64,000 nt of DNA from Nonomuraea maritima (GTDB lineage Bacteria > Actinomycetota > Actinomycetes > Streptosporangiales > Streptosporangiaceae). A program made the translations under genes and the position numbers. The stretch is from contig NZ_FNFB01000009.1 in NCBI RefSeq assembly GCF_900100395.1, forward strand, positions 1 to 64,000, read 5' to 3'. Under the pieces are notes generated by a model. It saw only the letters and a program-made list of their open reading frames with translations, searched no databases and was not told where the DNA came from. The number at the start of each line of letters is the position of its first letter. Position 1 is the first letter of the stretch. Positions 1 to 9,012 of this stretch are shown piece by piece.

Positions 1-1
1 C

Positions 2-301
2 TACGCCGGGACCTCCCCGATCACTCGCGCGTCGGGCAAGAAGAAGGTCGCCCTGGCCCGGTTCATCCACAACGACCGGCTCATCGACGCCCTGCTTACC
101 CAGGCCTTCAGCGCACTGAGGCTCTCGCCCGGCGCGCGGGCCTACTACGACCGGCAACGAGCCCGCGGCTCCAGTCACAACGCCGCCCTGCGTCAGGTCG
201 CCAACCGGCTCGTCGGCATCCTGCACGGATGCCTCAAAACCGACACCCTCTACGACGAGACGACCGCCTGGTCGCATCACGCAGAGTTCGTTGCGGCTTG
301 A
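2..301 (+). CDS. IS110-family transposase, C-terminal fragment (cut by window start)
   Basis: This open frame enters from the left edge and ends at TGA 299-301, giving the last 99 residues of a transposase. The residues AGTSPITRASGKK, SPGARAYYDRQRARG and ANRLVGILHGCLK are the typical C-terminal catalytic-domain signature of IS110/IS1111 transposases (Transposase_20). IS110 elements carry a DEDD-type N-terminal domain, outside this window, and lack classical inverted repeats, so the right end of the element cannot be placed exactly. Whether the gene is intact upstream cannot be judged. It is the only mobile-element remnant in the window and lies 5' of a LacI gene with operator-like DNA. Confidence 0.85.
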   Translation, partial: YAGTSPITRASGKKKVALARFIHNDRLIDALLTQAFSALRLSPGARAYYDRQRARGSSHNAALRQVANRLVGILHGCLKTDTLYDETTAWSHHAEFVAA

Positions 302-467
302 CATCTACGCTCCTGGGATGTCTTTCACGTCCGCGCAATCCGGACCACCGCCGCGCCGAGCGGTCCGAGCGCCACCTCGCCCGCGCGCCCACCCGATGGC
401 GTAATGCGGCCATACGTGCGATATCAACTTCTCCTGCCGCAAGAGGTCAGGGGCGCCGTGGAAATGG

Positions 468-532
468 CGGAAAGTTTCCGGATAGGTTTCCGGATAAATC
501 ACGCTGACATTGCCGATCGCTTACGCTAGGCT
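468..532 (+). promoter_or_regulatory. Operator-like palindrome, 11-bp direct repeats and promoter upstream of lacI-type gene
   Basis: The 369-base gap between the transposase and the LacI gene holds a 13-bp palindrome CGGAAAGTTTCCG (468-480). Two 11-bp direct repeats GTTTCCGGATA follow at 474-484 and 486-496, 12 bp apart. A promoter-like CTGACA (504-509), 17-base spacer, TAGGCT (527-532) comes next. A weaker palindrome TTTTCCGAAAA lies at 611-621. Such A/T-flanked palindromes are typical of LacI-family operators, so autoregulation is likely. The predicted leader is about 130 bases. Nothing else is recognisable in 302-467. Confidence 0.5.
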
Positions 533-670
533 CGCGCTCGCGGCCCTGTCGCCAATCTGGGCCTGCATGCCGGAAAGCGCAGAAAAGTTCCAGGTCTCAT
601 GTTCAGGTGATTTTCCGAAAAGTCGGCGTGCCGTCGCGACGGCGGACGCCACGGCGAACGGGAGGTCCTG

Positions 671-1714
671 GTGGGCCGAGCCACGCTGGCAGACGTCGCG
701 GCGGCCGCCGGAGTGTCGGTGCCGACCGTCTCCAAGGTCCTGAGCGGGAAGAAGCACGTGTCGCCCACGACGCGCGACAAGGTCCTCGCGGCGGTCAGGG
801 CCTCCGGCTACGAAGCCCCGCGCCCGCCGAGCACCCCCCGCGTCGGCCTGGTCGACCTGCTCATCGACGGCCTCGGCTCGCCGTGGGCCGAGGACCTCGT
901 GAAAGGAGCGGAGAAGGCCGCGGCACGCTGGGGGTTCTCGCTCGTGGTCACCTCCTCCGCGCGCCCCGACTTCGACCTGTCCCGCTGGATCGGCATGGTG
1001 CGCCGGCGCACCACCGACGGCATCGTGCTCGTCCTGTCGCGGGCCGACCAGTGCGAGATCGAGGCCATCGAAGAGCTGCTGCACGTCCCGCTCGTGCTGC
1101 TCGACCCGGTGGGGCAGCGCGACCCGCGGCTGTCCACGGTCGGGGCCACCAACTGGCTGGGCGGCGTCATGGCCACCACCCACCTGCTCGAACTCGGCCA
1201 CACCCGGATCGGCTTCATCGGCGGCCCGCTCGACACCCAGTGCACCCTCGACCGCTACGAGGGCTACCTCGCCGCCCACCGCACGTTCGGCGTCGACTCC
1301 GACCCCGCCCTCACCCGCTACGGCGACTTCCTCGTCGGCGGCGGCAAGCGGCTCGGCGCGGAGCTGCTCGACCGCGACGACCCGCCCACCGCGGTCTTCG
1401 CGGGCAACGACCTGCAGGCCGCGGGCATCTACCAGGCGGCCGCCGAACGGGGCGTGCGCGTGCCCGACGACCTGTCCGTCGTGGGGTTCGACGACTCGTC
1501 GCTGTGCGAGATGCTCTCGCCGCCGCTCACCACCGTCCGCCAGCCGCTCGACGACATGGCCAACGAGGCCGTACGGCTCCTGTCCGAGGCGTTGACCCAC
1601 CCGGGGGGCTCGATCGGAACGCGCATCGAGCTCGCCACGACCCTCGTCGTCCGGGGCAGCGCCGCGCCACTCCGCGCCCGCGATGAAGGAAAAAAGCGAA
1701 TAGCGGGGAAATAG
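671..1714 (+). CDS. LacI-family transcriptional regulator
   Basis: The 347-residue product has an N-terminal LacI helix-turn-helix (residues about 3-50; TLADVAAAAGVSVPTVSKVL) and a periplasmic-binding-protein-like sensor domain (about 58-335) with the usual VVGFDDSS and PPLTTVRQPL segments. It should bind operator DNA as a dimer and respond to a sugar-type ligand. GTG 671 is chosen because GGAGG lies a few bases upstream (GGGAGGTCCTG-GTG). The length is normal for the family. No sugar gene is adjacent: a transposase tail is upstream and a PP2C phosphatase downstream, so its target is unknown. The palindrome at 468-480 suggests autoregulation. The IS110 insertion may have separated it from a divergent target. 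Confidence 0.9.
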   Translation: MGRATLADVAAAAGVSVPTVSKVLSGKKHVSPTTRDKVLAAVRASGYEAPRPPSTPRVGLVDLLIDGLGSPWAEDLVKGAEKAAARWGFSLVVTSSARPDFDLSRWIGMVRRRTTDGIVLVLSRADQCEIEAIEELLHVPLVLLDPVGQRDPRLSTVGATNWLGGVMATTHLLELGHTRIGFIGGPLDTQCTLDRYEGYLAAHRTFGVDSDPALTRYGDFLVGGGKRLGAELLDRDDPPTAVFAGNDLQAAGIYQAAAERGVRVPDDLSVVGFDDSSLCEMLSPPLTTVRQPLDDMANEAVRLLSEALTHPGGSIGTRIELATTLVVRGSAAPLRARDEGKKRIAGK

Positions 1715-1795
1715 CGTGCGTCCTTAGGAAATGGCGGTTCGCGGGGCCTATTCTGTGGCACGCGGTGATCCCGTCATGCCGGAGGACAAACATCG

Positions 1796-3142
1796 GTGGA
1801 TCTCGGTTTCCTTATCAAGGACCCGCGCGGCCGGACCGAATTACGGCTCGGCGGCGCCACGACCCTGGAACAGCGCCTGGCGTTCCTCAACGACGCGAGC
1901 ACGCGCATAGGCAGCACCCTCGACCTCGCCCAGACCTGCCGGGAGGTGCTCGACGTCGCCGTGCCGCGGTGCGCCGACGCCGGCGGCATCATGGTGCAGG
2001 AACGGCTCATCACCGAAGGCGAGTTCCCCGTCCGTCCCACCGACGGCACCGCGCTGGTCCGGCGGGTGGCCACCGCGGTCGCGGTCGAGAACCCCTTCGA
2101 CTGGGACCGCGCGTTCCCCGTCGGCGAGGTCGCCGTCTACCCGCCGTACCTGCCGCAGGGCCAGGCCATGGCCACCGCCAGGACCGTTCTGGTCCAGCGG
2201 CTCGACCAGAACGTCGGCGACGAGAACGCCAGGGCGTTCGGCCGCGACGTCATCGCGAAGATCCTCACCGGCTGCTCCCTCCTCGTCGCGCCGCTGCTGG
2301 CACGCGGCAACGTGCTCGGCTTCTTCGTGCTCGTCCGCGAACCGTGCAGCGAGCCGTTCCGGAGCGCCGACGTGGCCCTGGTCGAGGAGCTCGCCGCCCG
2401 CACCGCGATCTGCATCGACAACGCCCGCCTGTACGCGCGCGAGCGGCGCACCGCCCTCGCCCTGCAGAGCAGCCTGCTGCCCGCCGCCCTCACGGCGCCG
2501 CCCGGGCTGGAGGTCGCCCACCGCTACCTCCCGGCCAGCGACCTGGCCGGGGTGGGCGGCGACTGGTTCGACGTGATCCCGCAGGCCCGGGAACGTACCA
2601 CGCTCGTGGTCGGCGACGTCATGGGACACGGCGTGCGCGCCGCCGCCGCCATGGGCCAGCTGCGCACCGCCACCCAGACGCTGGCCAGCCTCGACCTCGA
2701 CCCCGCCGAGCTGCTCTACCGGCTCGACCGGGTGGCCGAGCAGCTCCACCTGGAACAGATCGCGACCTGCCTGTGCGCCCGCTACGACCGGGCCGCCGGG
2801 ACGGTGCAGATCGCCTGCGCCGGGCACCTGCCGCCCATGCTCGTCCACCCGCACGGGACCGTCGAGACGCTGCCCGTGGTGCCCGGCCCGCCGCTCGGCA
2901 TCTCCTCGGAACGTTACGAGCTGTGCGAGTTCGCGCTGCCCGCGGGCGGGCTGCTGGTCCTCTACACCGACGGGCTGGTGGAGGGCCGGGAGTGGGACAT
3001 CGACGAGGGGCTCGCCAAGCTGCGTGGCCTGCTCACCGGTCCACCGCTCGGGATCGAGCGCATCTGCGACGTGGTGATCCGCGCCCAGGCCACCCAGACC
3101 GAACGCGACGACATAGCCCTCCTCCTGGTCAAGGCCCTGTGA
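1796..3142 (+). CDS. GAF-domain PP2C (SpoIIE-type) serine/threonine phosphatase
   Basis: This 448-residue cytosolic protein has a GAF-like sensor region (about 20-215) and a C-terminal PP2C/SpoIIE phosphatase domain (about 235-446). The metal-binding motifs GGDWFDV (near 252), GDVMGHG (near 273) and the terminal ERDDIALLLV are all present, so it is probably active. Family members dephosphorylate anti-anti-sigma proteins in partner-switching pathways that control SigB/F-type sigma factors. GTG 1796 is preceded by GGAGG at 1781-1785. Codon 16 is TTA (1841-1843), a rare leucine codon that can place a gene under bldA control in streptomycete-like bacteria. No anti-sigma gene lies nearby; a similar phosphatase is encoded at 6837-8855. 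Confidence 0.9.
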   Translation: MDLGFLIKDPRGRTELRLGGATTLEQRLAFLNDASTRIGSTLDLAQTCREVLDVAVPRCADAGGIMVQERLITEGEFPVRPTDGTALVRRVATAVAVENPFDWDRAFPVGEVAVYPPYLPQGQAMATARTVLVQRLDQNVGDENARAFGRDVIAKILTGCSLLVAPLLARGNVLGFFVLVREPCSEPFRSADVALVEELAARTAICIDNARLYARERRTALALQSSLLPAALTAPPGLEVAHRYLPASDLAGVGGDWFDVIPQARERTTLVVGDVMGHGVRAAAAMGQLRTATQTLASLDLDPAELLYRLDRVAEQLHLEQIATCLCARYDRAAGTVQIACAGHLPPMLVHPHGTVETLPVVPGPPLGISSERYELCEFALPAGGLLVLYTDGLVEGREWDIDEGLAKLRGLLTGPPLGIERICDVVIRAQATQTERDDIALLLVKAL

Positions 3143-3195
3143 CCGAGGCGGGCGCGCCCCCTGCCCGGCTCGTCCCGGACGGGAGCGCCGTCACG

Positions 3196-3843
3196 TCAGA
3201 CGAGGCCGGCGTCGCGGACCTTCATGGCCACGTGGACCCGGTTGTCGGTGCCGAGCTTGGCGAAGATGCGGGAGATGTTGGCCTTGACGGTGGCCACGCT
3301 GACCGAAAGGGTGCGCGCGATCTCCGCGTTCGAGGCGCCTGTCGCCACCTCGACCGCGACCTCCCGCTCCCGCTCGGTGAGTGCGGAGAGCTCCCGCACG
3401 GCCTCGTCGCGGCGCGGGACGTGCCGGTCGGTCGCCGCGGCGATCACCTGACGGGCGACGGACGGCGACAGCACCGGCTCGCCCCGCACGACCGTCCGTA
3501 CCGCCTCGATCATCTTGGCCGGCGGGGTGTCCTTCACCAGGAACCCGTGGGCGCCCGCCCGTAGCGCGCGCAACACCATGTCGTCGGCGTCGAACGTGGT
3601 CAGCACCAGGACGCGCGGCGCCGAAGGGCGGCCCAGCAGCAGCTCGGTGGTGACGAGGCCGTCCTGCTCGGGCATCCGCAGGTCCATCAGCACCACGTCG
3701 GGACGCAGCTCGCCGATCACCGCCATGGCCTCGCGTCCGTCGCCCGCCTCTCCTGCCAGGTCGAAGTCGGGCTCGCCGCCGAGGATGAGCCGCAGCCCCG
3801 TACGCACCATCGGATCGTCGTCCACGATCACGATCCTGATCAC
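3196..3843 (-). CDS. NarL/LuxR-family response regulator
   Basis: The product has a receiver domain with the acidic pocket VDDDP near the N-terminus, the phospho-acceptor Asp in VLMDLRMP (residue 54 from this start) and Lys in FLVKDTP. A C-terminal LuxR helix-turn-helix (TEREREVAVEVATGASNAEI) follows. I favour GTG 3843 because GAGAGGTGAG sits just upstream; GTG 3861 would add six residues without a good ribosome-binding site. It follows the histidine kinase gene by a few tens of bases on the same strand, so the two form a two-component system. The likely target is the divergent ABC transporter at 5297-6813. Confidence 0.9.
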   Translation of the reverse strand: MIRIVIVDDDPMVRTGLRLILGGEPDFDLAGEAGDGREAMAVIGELRPDVVLMDLRMPEQDGLVTTELLLGRPSAPRVLVLTTFDADDMVLRALRAGAHGFLVKDTPPAKMIEAVRTVVRGEPVLSPSVARQVIAAATDRHVPRRDEAVRELSALTEREREVAVEVATGASNAEIARTLSVSVATVKANISRIFAKLGTDNRVHVAMKVRDAGLV

Positions 3844-3876
3844 CGGCTCACCTCTCCCCACCCTCTGCTCGGCGCG

Positions 3877-5109
3877 TCAAGCTTCCCACGGCAGGCACGC
3901 CTCCAGGACGAACAGCCCGTCGTGTACGGCGTGCGCGAGGGTGCCGCCGACCAGCCGCGTCCGCTCGGCGAGCCCGACGAGCCCCTGCCGGCCGCCAGGG
4001 CCGGCGGCGCCCGGCAGCGCCGCGTTGCTGACCCGGATGCGCAGCCCGTCGCCCGGCCGCCCGGCCAGCTCCGCCCGCACCGGGACGCCGGGCGCGTGCT
4101 TGCGCGCGTTGGTGAGCGCCTCCTGCACGATCCGGTACGCGTGCCGTCCGGTCTGCGTCGGCAGCAGCTCTCTCGACCCGACGGTGTCGATCACGACGAC
4201 GTGCTGCCCGGCCGTGCGGACCTCGTCGAACAGCGCGTCCAGCTGGGCCAGCGTCGGCTGCGGCGGCTTCAGGTCGTCGTCCTCGTGCCGCAGCGTGCCG
4301 AGGACCGCGCGCAGCTCCTCCAGGGACTGGTGGGCGTTCTGCTGGATCGCCAGCGCGACCTCGCGGGTCTCCCGCGGGCCGAGATCCTTCCGGTGCGCGA
4401 GCCCGCCCGCGAACATCGCCAGCAGCGACATCCGGTGCGCCAGGACGTCGTGCATCTCCTGCGCGATCTTCAGCCGTTCCTCCAGTTTGGCCTGCTCCAC
4501 CCGCTGCACCTGGGCCGCCGCCTCGGCTTCCCGCCTCGCGTCCGCCAGCTCCCGTCGTCCGCCCAGATAGAGCCCGAACACGATCCCCGCGCCCAGCACC
4601 GCGGCCACCACCACTCCGTAGAACACGGCGGCCATGGCGGAAACCAGCAGCCAGGCCGACACGGTCGGCGCCAGCCAGGCCACCACGGCGATCGGCGCCA
4701 CCTGCTGCCACCTGCGGTGCGTGGCGAGCGAGGTGAACGCCACGAGAGCCGGGCCCACGACGGTGAACGAGATCGCCGTCGGCAGCGCCGTGGCCAGCGC
4801 CACCTGCCACGGCCACCGGTGTCGCCACCGCAGCAGCACGAGCCCGGCGACGCCCAACGCCATGTCGGCGATCACCGACGGCAGCAGTCCGTTGATGACG
4901 GGCATGCTCTTGGGGGCGGAGATGACCAGGATCAGCCCCCCGACCAGAGCGAAGCAGAACAGCGGCAGAGCAGCCAACAGGTGACCGAGCACGCTCCCCA
5001 GCCGATCGCCCGCACCGTCGCGGGAGGCCTCGGCCGGCTCGCCGGCCGCGAGCGGGGGAGGAGGGCTCGCCGGGGGATGGACTTCACGCACGCGTCTCAG
5101 CCTAGGCAC
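3877..5109 (-). CDS. Membrane sensor histidine kinase (HisKA_3 type)
   Basis: The 410-residue protein has a proline-rich N-terminal tail, about five to six hydrophobic segments between residues 40 and 180, and a short coiled-coil linker. An H-box AQEMHDVLAHRMSLL follows, with the phospho-accepting His near residue 220. The C-terminal HATPase_c domain shows EALTNARKHA and GRQGLVGLAER. This is the NarX/DesK-like kinase type that pairs with LuxR regulators, here encoded directly downstream. The GTG at 5109 has no clear Shine-Dalgarno; a GTG seven codons in is an alternative start. It is divergent from the ABC-2 transporter genes, the usual layout for an actinobacterial transporter-regulating pair. 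Confidence 0.9.
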   Translation of the reverse strand: MPRLRRVREVHPPASPPPPLAAGEPAEASRDGAGDRLGSVLGHLLAALPLFCFALVGGLILVISAPKSMPVINGLLPSVIADMALGVAGLVLLRWRHRWPWQVALATALPTAISFTVVGPALVAFTSLATHRRWQQVAPIAVVAWLAPTVSAWLLVSAMAAVFYGVVVAAVLGAGIVFGLYLGGRRELADARREAEAAAQVQRVEQAKLEERLKIAQEMHDVLAHRMSLLAMFAGGLAHRKDLGPRETREVALAIQQNAHQSLEELRAVLGTLRHEDDDLKPPQPTLAQLDALFDEVRTAGQHVVVIDTVGSRELLPTQTGRHAYRIVQEALTNARKHAPGVPVRAELAGRPGDGLRIRVSNAALPGAAGPGGRQGLVGLAERTRLVGGTLAHAVHDGLFVLEACLPWEA

Positions 5110-5296
5110 CGCGCGGCGTGACCGTCAGCGCCCCAGGGCGAGGGCGGCGCATCCTTCGGTCGAGGTCCGTTGTGGACCGGAGGCTACCCCGGGGCGACCG
5201 GGGTCAGCGGGAGAGCGCCGAGGTCTCGCCCTGCGGCGGGGATCGCTCGACCCCGGTCCGATGAGCCGAGGCCGCGTCCCGCGATGAACTTGCACC

Positions 5297-6010
5297 GTGA
5301 TCGCATTCCACAACGTCAGCAAGACCTACCGAGGCGTGCGGGCCCTGGACGACGTGTCCTTCACGGTCCGGCCGGGGACCGTCACCGGTTTCCTCGGCCC
5401 CAACGGCGCCGGGAAGTCGACGGCGCTGCGCATCCTGGCCGGGCTCACCCGTCCCACCTCGGGCGCCGCCACGGTGCTCGGGCGTCCCTACGCGGAGCTT
5501 GAGCGCCCGGGTCACGACGTCGGCGTGATGATCGACGCGGGCGCGTTGCACCCCGGCCGCAGCGGGCGCGAGGTGCTCGTCCTGGGAGCCATGCTGCTCG
5601 GTCTGCCGCGCTCGCGCGCCGACGAGGTGCTGCACCTCGTCGGCCTCACCGGCAAGGAGGCGCGGCGAAGGGTCGGCACCTACTCGCTGGGCATGCGCCA
5701 GCGCCTGGGCATCGGGCACGCGCTGCTCGGCAGCCCGCGAGCGCTGGTGCTCGACGAACCGGCCAACGGCCTCGACCCGCACGGCATCCACTGGATGCGC
5801 GGGCTGCTGCGCGACCTGGCCGCCTCGGGCTGCGCGGTGCTGCTCAGCTCGCACCTGCTGCACGAGGTGGAGCAGGTCGCCGACCACCTGGTGCTGATCG
5901 GCCGGGGACGGGTGCTCGCCCAGGGCACCGCCGCGCAGCTCGCGCGGGGCCGCGGTCTCGAACAGACCTATCTCGACCTCACCGCCGACACGGAACGGAG
6001 CCACCTGTGA
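5297..6010 (+). CDS. ABC transporter ATP-binding protein (drug/ABC-2 type)
   Basis: The 237-residue nucleotide-binding subunit has Walker A GPNGAGKST (residues 34-42), a signature region YSLGMRQRLGIG in place of canonical LSGGQ, Walker B ALVLDEP and the H-loop LLSSHLL. All ATP-binding elements are present. SLGM signatures are common in ABC-2 exporters of the CcmA/DrrA type. It overlaps the next gene by four bases (GTGA), so it is translationally coupled to its permease. The substrate is unknown; drug, lipid or peptide export is typical. The divergent two-component system probably controls it. The GTG start lacks an obvious ribosome-binding site. Confidence 0.92.
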   Translation: MIAFHNVSKTYRGVRALDDVSFTVRPGTVTGFLGPNGAGKSTALRILAGLTRPTSGAATVLGRPYAELERPGHDVGVMIDAGALHPGRSGREVLVLGAMLLGLPRSRADEVLHLVGLTGKEARRRVGTYSLGMRQRLGIGHALLGSPRALVLDEPANGLDPHGIHWMRGLLRDLAASGCAVLLSSHLLHEVEQVADHLVLIGRGRVLAQGTAAQLARGRGLEQTYLDLTADTERSHL

Positions 6011-6813
6011 CCGCCACCTCTTCTTCGGTCCCACCAGGCGCAGGGCCAGACGCAGGGCCAGGCGCGGAGCCGGGCTCGGGTGCGGTGGGGGCTCGGGGCG
6101 TCCCGTTCGCCAGGCTGCTGCGGGTCGAGTCGCGCAAGCTGTTCGACACGCGTGCCGGCCTCGTGCTGACCGCGGTTCTCGTCGTCCTGTCGCCCGCGCT
6201 CGTCGTCGCACGGTCCGTGGCGACCGGCGTGACCGGCTTCCTCACCCTGGCGGGGACCGCCGGGATCGCGCTCGGGATCCTGCTGCCCGTGCTCGGCGTC
6301 CTCACGATCACGGGGGAGTGGACCCACCGTACGGCGCTGACCACGTTCACGCTGGAGCCGCGACGGGGACGGGTGCTGGCGGCGAAGTGTCTGTCCACGC
6401 TGGCCGCGGCCGTGGTGGCCGGCGCGCTGTGCCTGGTGATCGCGGCGGTGGCGACAGCCGTCCACGGGGAGCAGGCCGACTGGGGGGTGACGCCTATGGC
6501 CCTGCTGGGCCGGCTCACGACGATGCTCATCCTCACGGCGCAGGGGCTGGCGATGGGTCTGTTGCTGCTGAACGCGCCGGCCGCGATCGTGATCTGCCTG
6601 GTGAGCCCCATGGTGTGGAGTCTCGTCGCGAACGTGAGCACGGTGGGGGAGACCTTGGCGGCCTGGCTCGACCTCGGCGTCACCACCGGCGCGCCGGCGA
6701 GCGGGGGCATGACGGGTGGCGAGGCCGCCCGCCTGGCCACGTCGGTGCTGGCGTGGATCGTGGTGCCCCTGGTCGTGGGCGCGGTCCGCGTCATCCGCGC
6801 CGACGTGCGCTGA
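6007..6813 (+). CDS. ABC-2 type transporter permease
   Basis: The 268-residue integral membrane protein has a Gly/Pro-rich N-terminal tail (residues 1-30), then about six hydrophobic helices. These include TAVLVVLSPALVVARSV near 55-72, a GIALGILLPVLGVL segment, and a final VLAWIVVPLVVGAVRVI. It starts inside the stop codon of the ATP-binding gene and should form the exporter with it. The low-complexity opening (PGAGPDAGPGAEPG) is unusual but lies before the first membrane segment. No sequence feature reveals the substrate. Confidence 0.88.
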   Translation: MTATSSSVPPGAGPDAGPGAEPGSGAVGARGVPFARLLRVESRKLFDTRAGLVLTAVLVVLSPALVVARSVATGVTGFLTLAGTAGIALGILLPVLGVLTITGEWTHRTALTTFTLEPRRGRVLAAKCLSTLAAAVVAGALCLVIAAVATAVHGEQADWGVTPMALLGRLTTMLILTAQGLAMGLLLLNAPAAIVICLVSPMVWSLVANVSTVGETLAAWLDLGVTTGAPASGGMTGGEAARLATSVLAWIVVPLVVGAVRVIRADVR

Positions 6814-6836
6814 CGCTCACGTGACGGCGTGCCGTG

Positions 6837-8855
6837 TCAGCGGGTGCGGGCCATGAGGAGCGCGATGTCGTCCTCGGGGGGCAGCGTCCCGACCGCGGCG
6901 TCGATCACGCCGGTGCACAGGCGTCCCAGCGGAAGATCGGCTCCATCGCTCAGGATCGTGCGCAGGCGTTCCATGCCGACGTCGAGGTCCTCCCCGCGGC
7001 GCTGGATGAGCCCGTTGGTGTAGAGGGCGATCAGCGAGCCCGCCGGGAGGTCGAAGGTGGCGGTCTCGTACGAACCCATGCCGATGCCGACCGGTGGGCC
7101 GGTGGTCAGCTCGGGGAACGTGACGGCGCCGTCCGGGGTGGCGATCAAGGGGGGCGGATGGCCTGCCGTCGTCATGGCGCAGCTTCGGGTGGCGGGGTCG
7201 TACACCGCGTACAGGCAGGTCGCGCCCAGCGGGTGGAAGGGGATGTCGTTCTCGTCGAGATCCCGTCGGTCCAGGTCGTCGAACAGGTCGTCCAGGTGCG
7301 TGAGCAGCTCGTCGGGCTGCAGGTCCATGACGACGAGGGTGTTGATGGCGGTGCGCAGCTGTCCCATGATCGCCGCGGCGGGCACGCCGTGCCCCACCAC
7401 GTCGCCCACGACCAGCGCGGTCCGGCCGCCGCTCAGCGGGATCGTGTCGTACCAGTCGCCGCCGACGCCTTCGCGGGCGCCGGCGGGACGGTACTGGTAG
7501 GCCAGGTCGAGTGAGTCGCCGCCGTGGAGCCTGCGCGGCAGCAGGTCGCGGTTCAGCGCGAACGCGGCGATGCGCTCGCGGGTGAAGCGGCGGGCGGTGT
7601 CGAGGCTGAGCGCCGCCTGGGCGACGAGGTCTTCGGCCAGCAGGAGGTCGTCCTCGTTGAACGGCGTCGGGTTCACCGTACGGGCGAAGACGGCGACGCC
7701 GAGGATCACGCCGCGCGCCCGGATCGGGATGAGCATCAGGCTGTGCATGCCGGTCTTGCGTACGACGAGCGCCCGGTCCGGGTCATGGTCGAGCCAGTTG
7801 CCCGGGGAGGTGTCCAGCTCGGGTTCGAAGTGCGGCCGTCCCGAGTACAGCACCTTGGTGTGGGGGGTCGACAGCGAGACGAAGAGCGGCTTGCCCGGCT
7901 GCCAGAGGCTCTCCGGCAGCTCGTCGTGGACGGAGGCCATGCCCACCCGCCGGAACGTGGCGGCGCGCGTCGCGGCCGGGCGCTGCAGCGGAAGAAGGTC
8001 GGACAGCACCGTCTCGTCGAGGTCGACCGTGACGAAGTCGGCCAGCGCCGGCATGGCGAACTCCGCGAGTTCCTGCGCGGTGTGCCGGATGTCGAGCGTG
8101 GTGCCGATCCGGGCGCTCGCGTCGCTGAGGAGGGCCACGCGCCGGCGCGCCTGGCTCTGCGTGATGTCGATGGCCATCGAGCACACGCCCACCGGATCAC
8201 CGTCCGTGCCCTCGAGACGGAAGATCGAGACCGACAGGGTGCGATTTCCCAGCCCGTCCGCGGCGGGCCAGACCACCTCCGTGTCGGTCACCGGGACGCC
8301 GTGCGTGAGCACGGCCTGCAGCGCCCGCCTGGTCTGCTCGTCGCCGCGCGCGGGGGCGTTCTCCTGCGGCATGCCGGGACCGTACCGGAAGAGCGCCTGC
8401 ACCTGCCGGGCCCTGTCGTTGCGCCACACGCAGCGCAGCTCGCGGTCCCAGATCCACGTCGCGATGGGGGACTGCCGGATGAGCACCTCCGCCACGGAGT
8501 CGGCCGCGCGTTCCGTGGACGTCGGCCGCACCATGAAGATCCAGGCGGGCTTGCCCTCCGCCGTGGTGAGCCGGCGGCCGTCGAGGTGCAGCACGATCGT
8601 GTGACCGTCACGGTGGCGGAACTCGGCCAGGCCCGACCACGCGTCGAGCCGGCCGTGGGTCCGCGCCCACGTCGCGAAACGCTGTGCTCCGTCGCCGGGC
8701 GACAGGAACGCGCTCGACCGGCCCACGACCTCGTCCGCGTGATACCCCAGGAGCTCTGTCGCACCTTGGGTCCAGCCGGTCACGGTCCCCTCGGCGTCGA
8801 GGACCGCGACCGCGGGGGCCGTCAGGAGTCGTGCGCTGCGCTCACCAGGAGCCAT
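6837..8855 (-). CDS. PAS-PAS-GAF-PP2C (SpoIIE-type) phosphatase
   Basis: The 672-residue soluble protein has two PAS-like domains (about 10-105 and 120-225), a GAF domain (about 240-400) and a PP2C/SpoIIE phosphatase domain (about 430-670). Catalytic motifs GGDWYDT (near 464), GDVVGHG (near 485) and the final PPEDDIALLMAR are intact. PAS/GAF domains sense light, redox or small ligands, and the output is probably dephosphorylation of an anti-sigma-factor antagonist. It is encoded alone on the minus strand, converging on the ABC permease gene. Together with the phosphatase at 1796-3142 it indicates extensive partner-switching signalling; the SigB/F-type sigma factor at 53551 is a possible downstream target, by inference only. 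Confidence 0.92.
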   Translation of the reverse strand: MAPGERSARLLTAPAVAVLDAEGTVTGWTQGATELLGYHADEVVGRSSAFLSPGDGAQRFATWARTHGRLDAWSGLAEFRHRDGHTIVLHLDGRRLTTAEGKPAWIFMVRPTSTERAADSVAEVLIRQSPIATWIWDRELRCVWRNDRARQVQALFRYGPGMPQENAPARGDEQTRRALQAVLTHGVPVTDTEVVWPAADGLGNRTLSVSIFRLEGTDGDPVGVCSMAIDITQSQARRRVALLSDASARIGTTLDIRHTAQELAEFAMPALADFVTVDLDETVLSDLLPLQRPAATRAATFRRVGMASVHDELPESLWQPGKPLFVSLSTPHTKVLYSGRPHFEPELDTSPGNWLDHDPDRALVVRKTGMHSLMLIPIRARGVILGVAVFARTVNPTPFNEDDLLLAEDLVAQAALSLDTARRFTRERIAAFALNRDLLPRRLHGGDSLDLAYQYRPAGAREGVGGDWYDTIPLSGGRTALVVGDVVGHGVPAAAIMGQLRTAINTLVVMDLQPDELLTHLDDLFDDLDRRDLDENDIPFHPLGATCLYAVYDPATRSCAMTTAGHPPPLIATPDGAVTFPELTTGPPVGIGMGSYETATFDLPAGSLIALYTNGLIQRRGEDLDVGMERLRTILSDGADLPLGRLCTGVIDAAVGTLPPEDDIALLMARTR

Positions 8856-8874
8856 ATCCCTTACATCCTCGGGT

Positions 8875-8890
8875 TGACTCCAATGAGTCA
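8875..8890. promoter_or_regulatory. Inverted repeat upstream of the PAS/GAF-PP2C gene
   Basis: TGACTC-CAAT-GAGTCA is a perfect 6-bp inverted repeat 20-35 bases upstream of the ATG at 8855. It lies in the 157-base gap before the convergently ending membrane-protein gene. It could be an operator or part of the leader; no regulator is recognisable. Confidence 0.3.
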
Positions 8891-9012
8891 GAGTAGTACC
8901 AGAATACGGTAGGAATCGGACACAGATGAGCCGTCGGCCCCCGCTCGGTGCCGCGCATGGTCATAGTGGCGCGCGTCTGTCGCGGGGGCCTCTTCGCCTC
9001 CCGTCCGGAGGC

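Noticed and set aside
521-1686. Long frames on both strands over the first LacI gene
   Set aside because: They are Arg/Gly/Pro-rich shadows of a gene with full LacI homology; none has a domain or ribosome-binding site.
7524-8912. 462-residue plus-strand frame opposite the PAS/GAF-PP2C gene
   Set aside because: Composition is typical of antisense high-GC frames and the minus strand has intact PP2C motifs.
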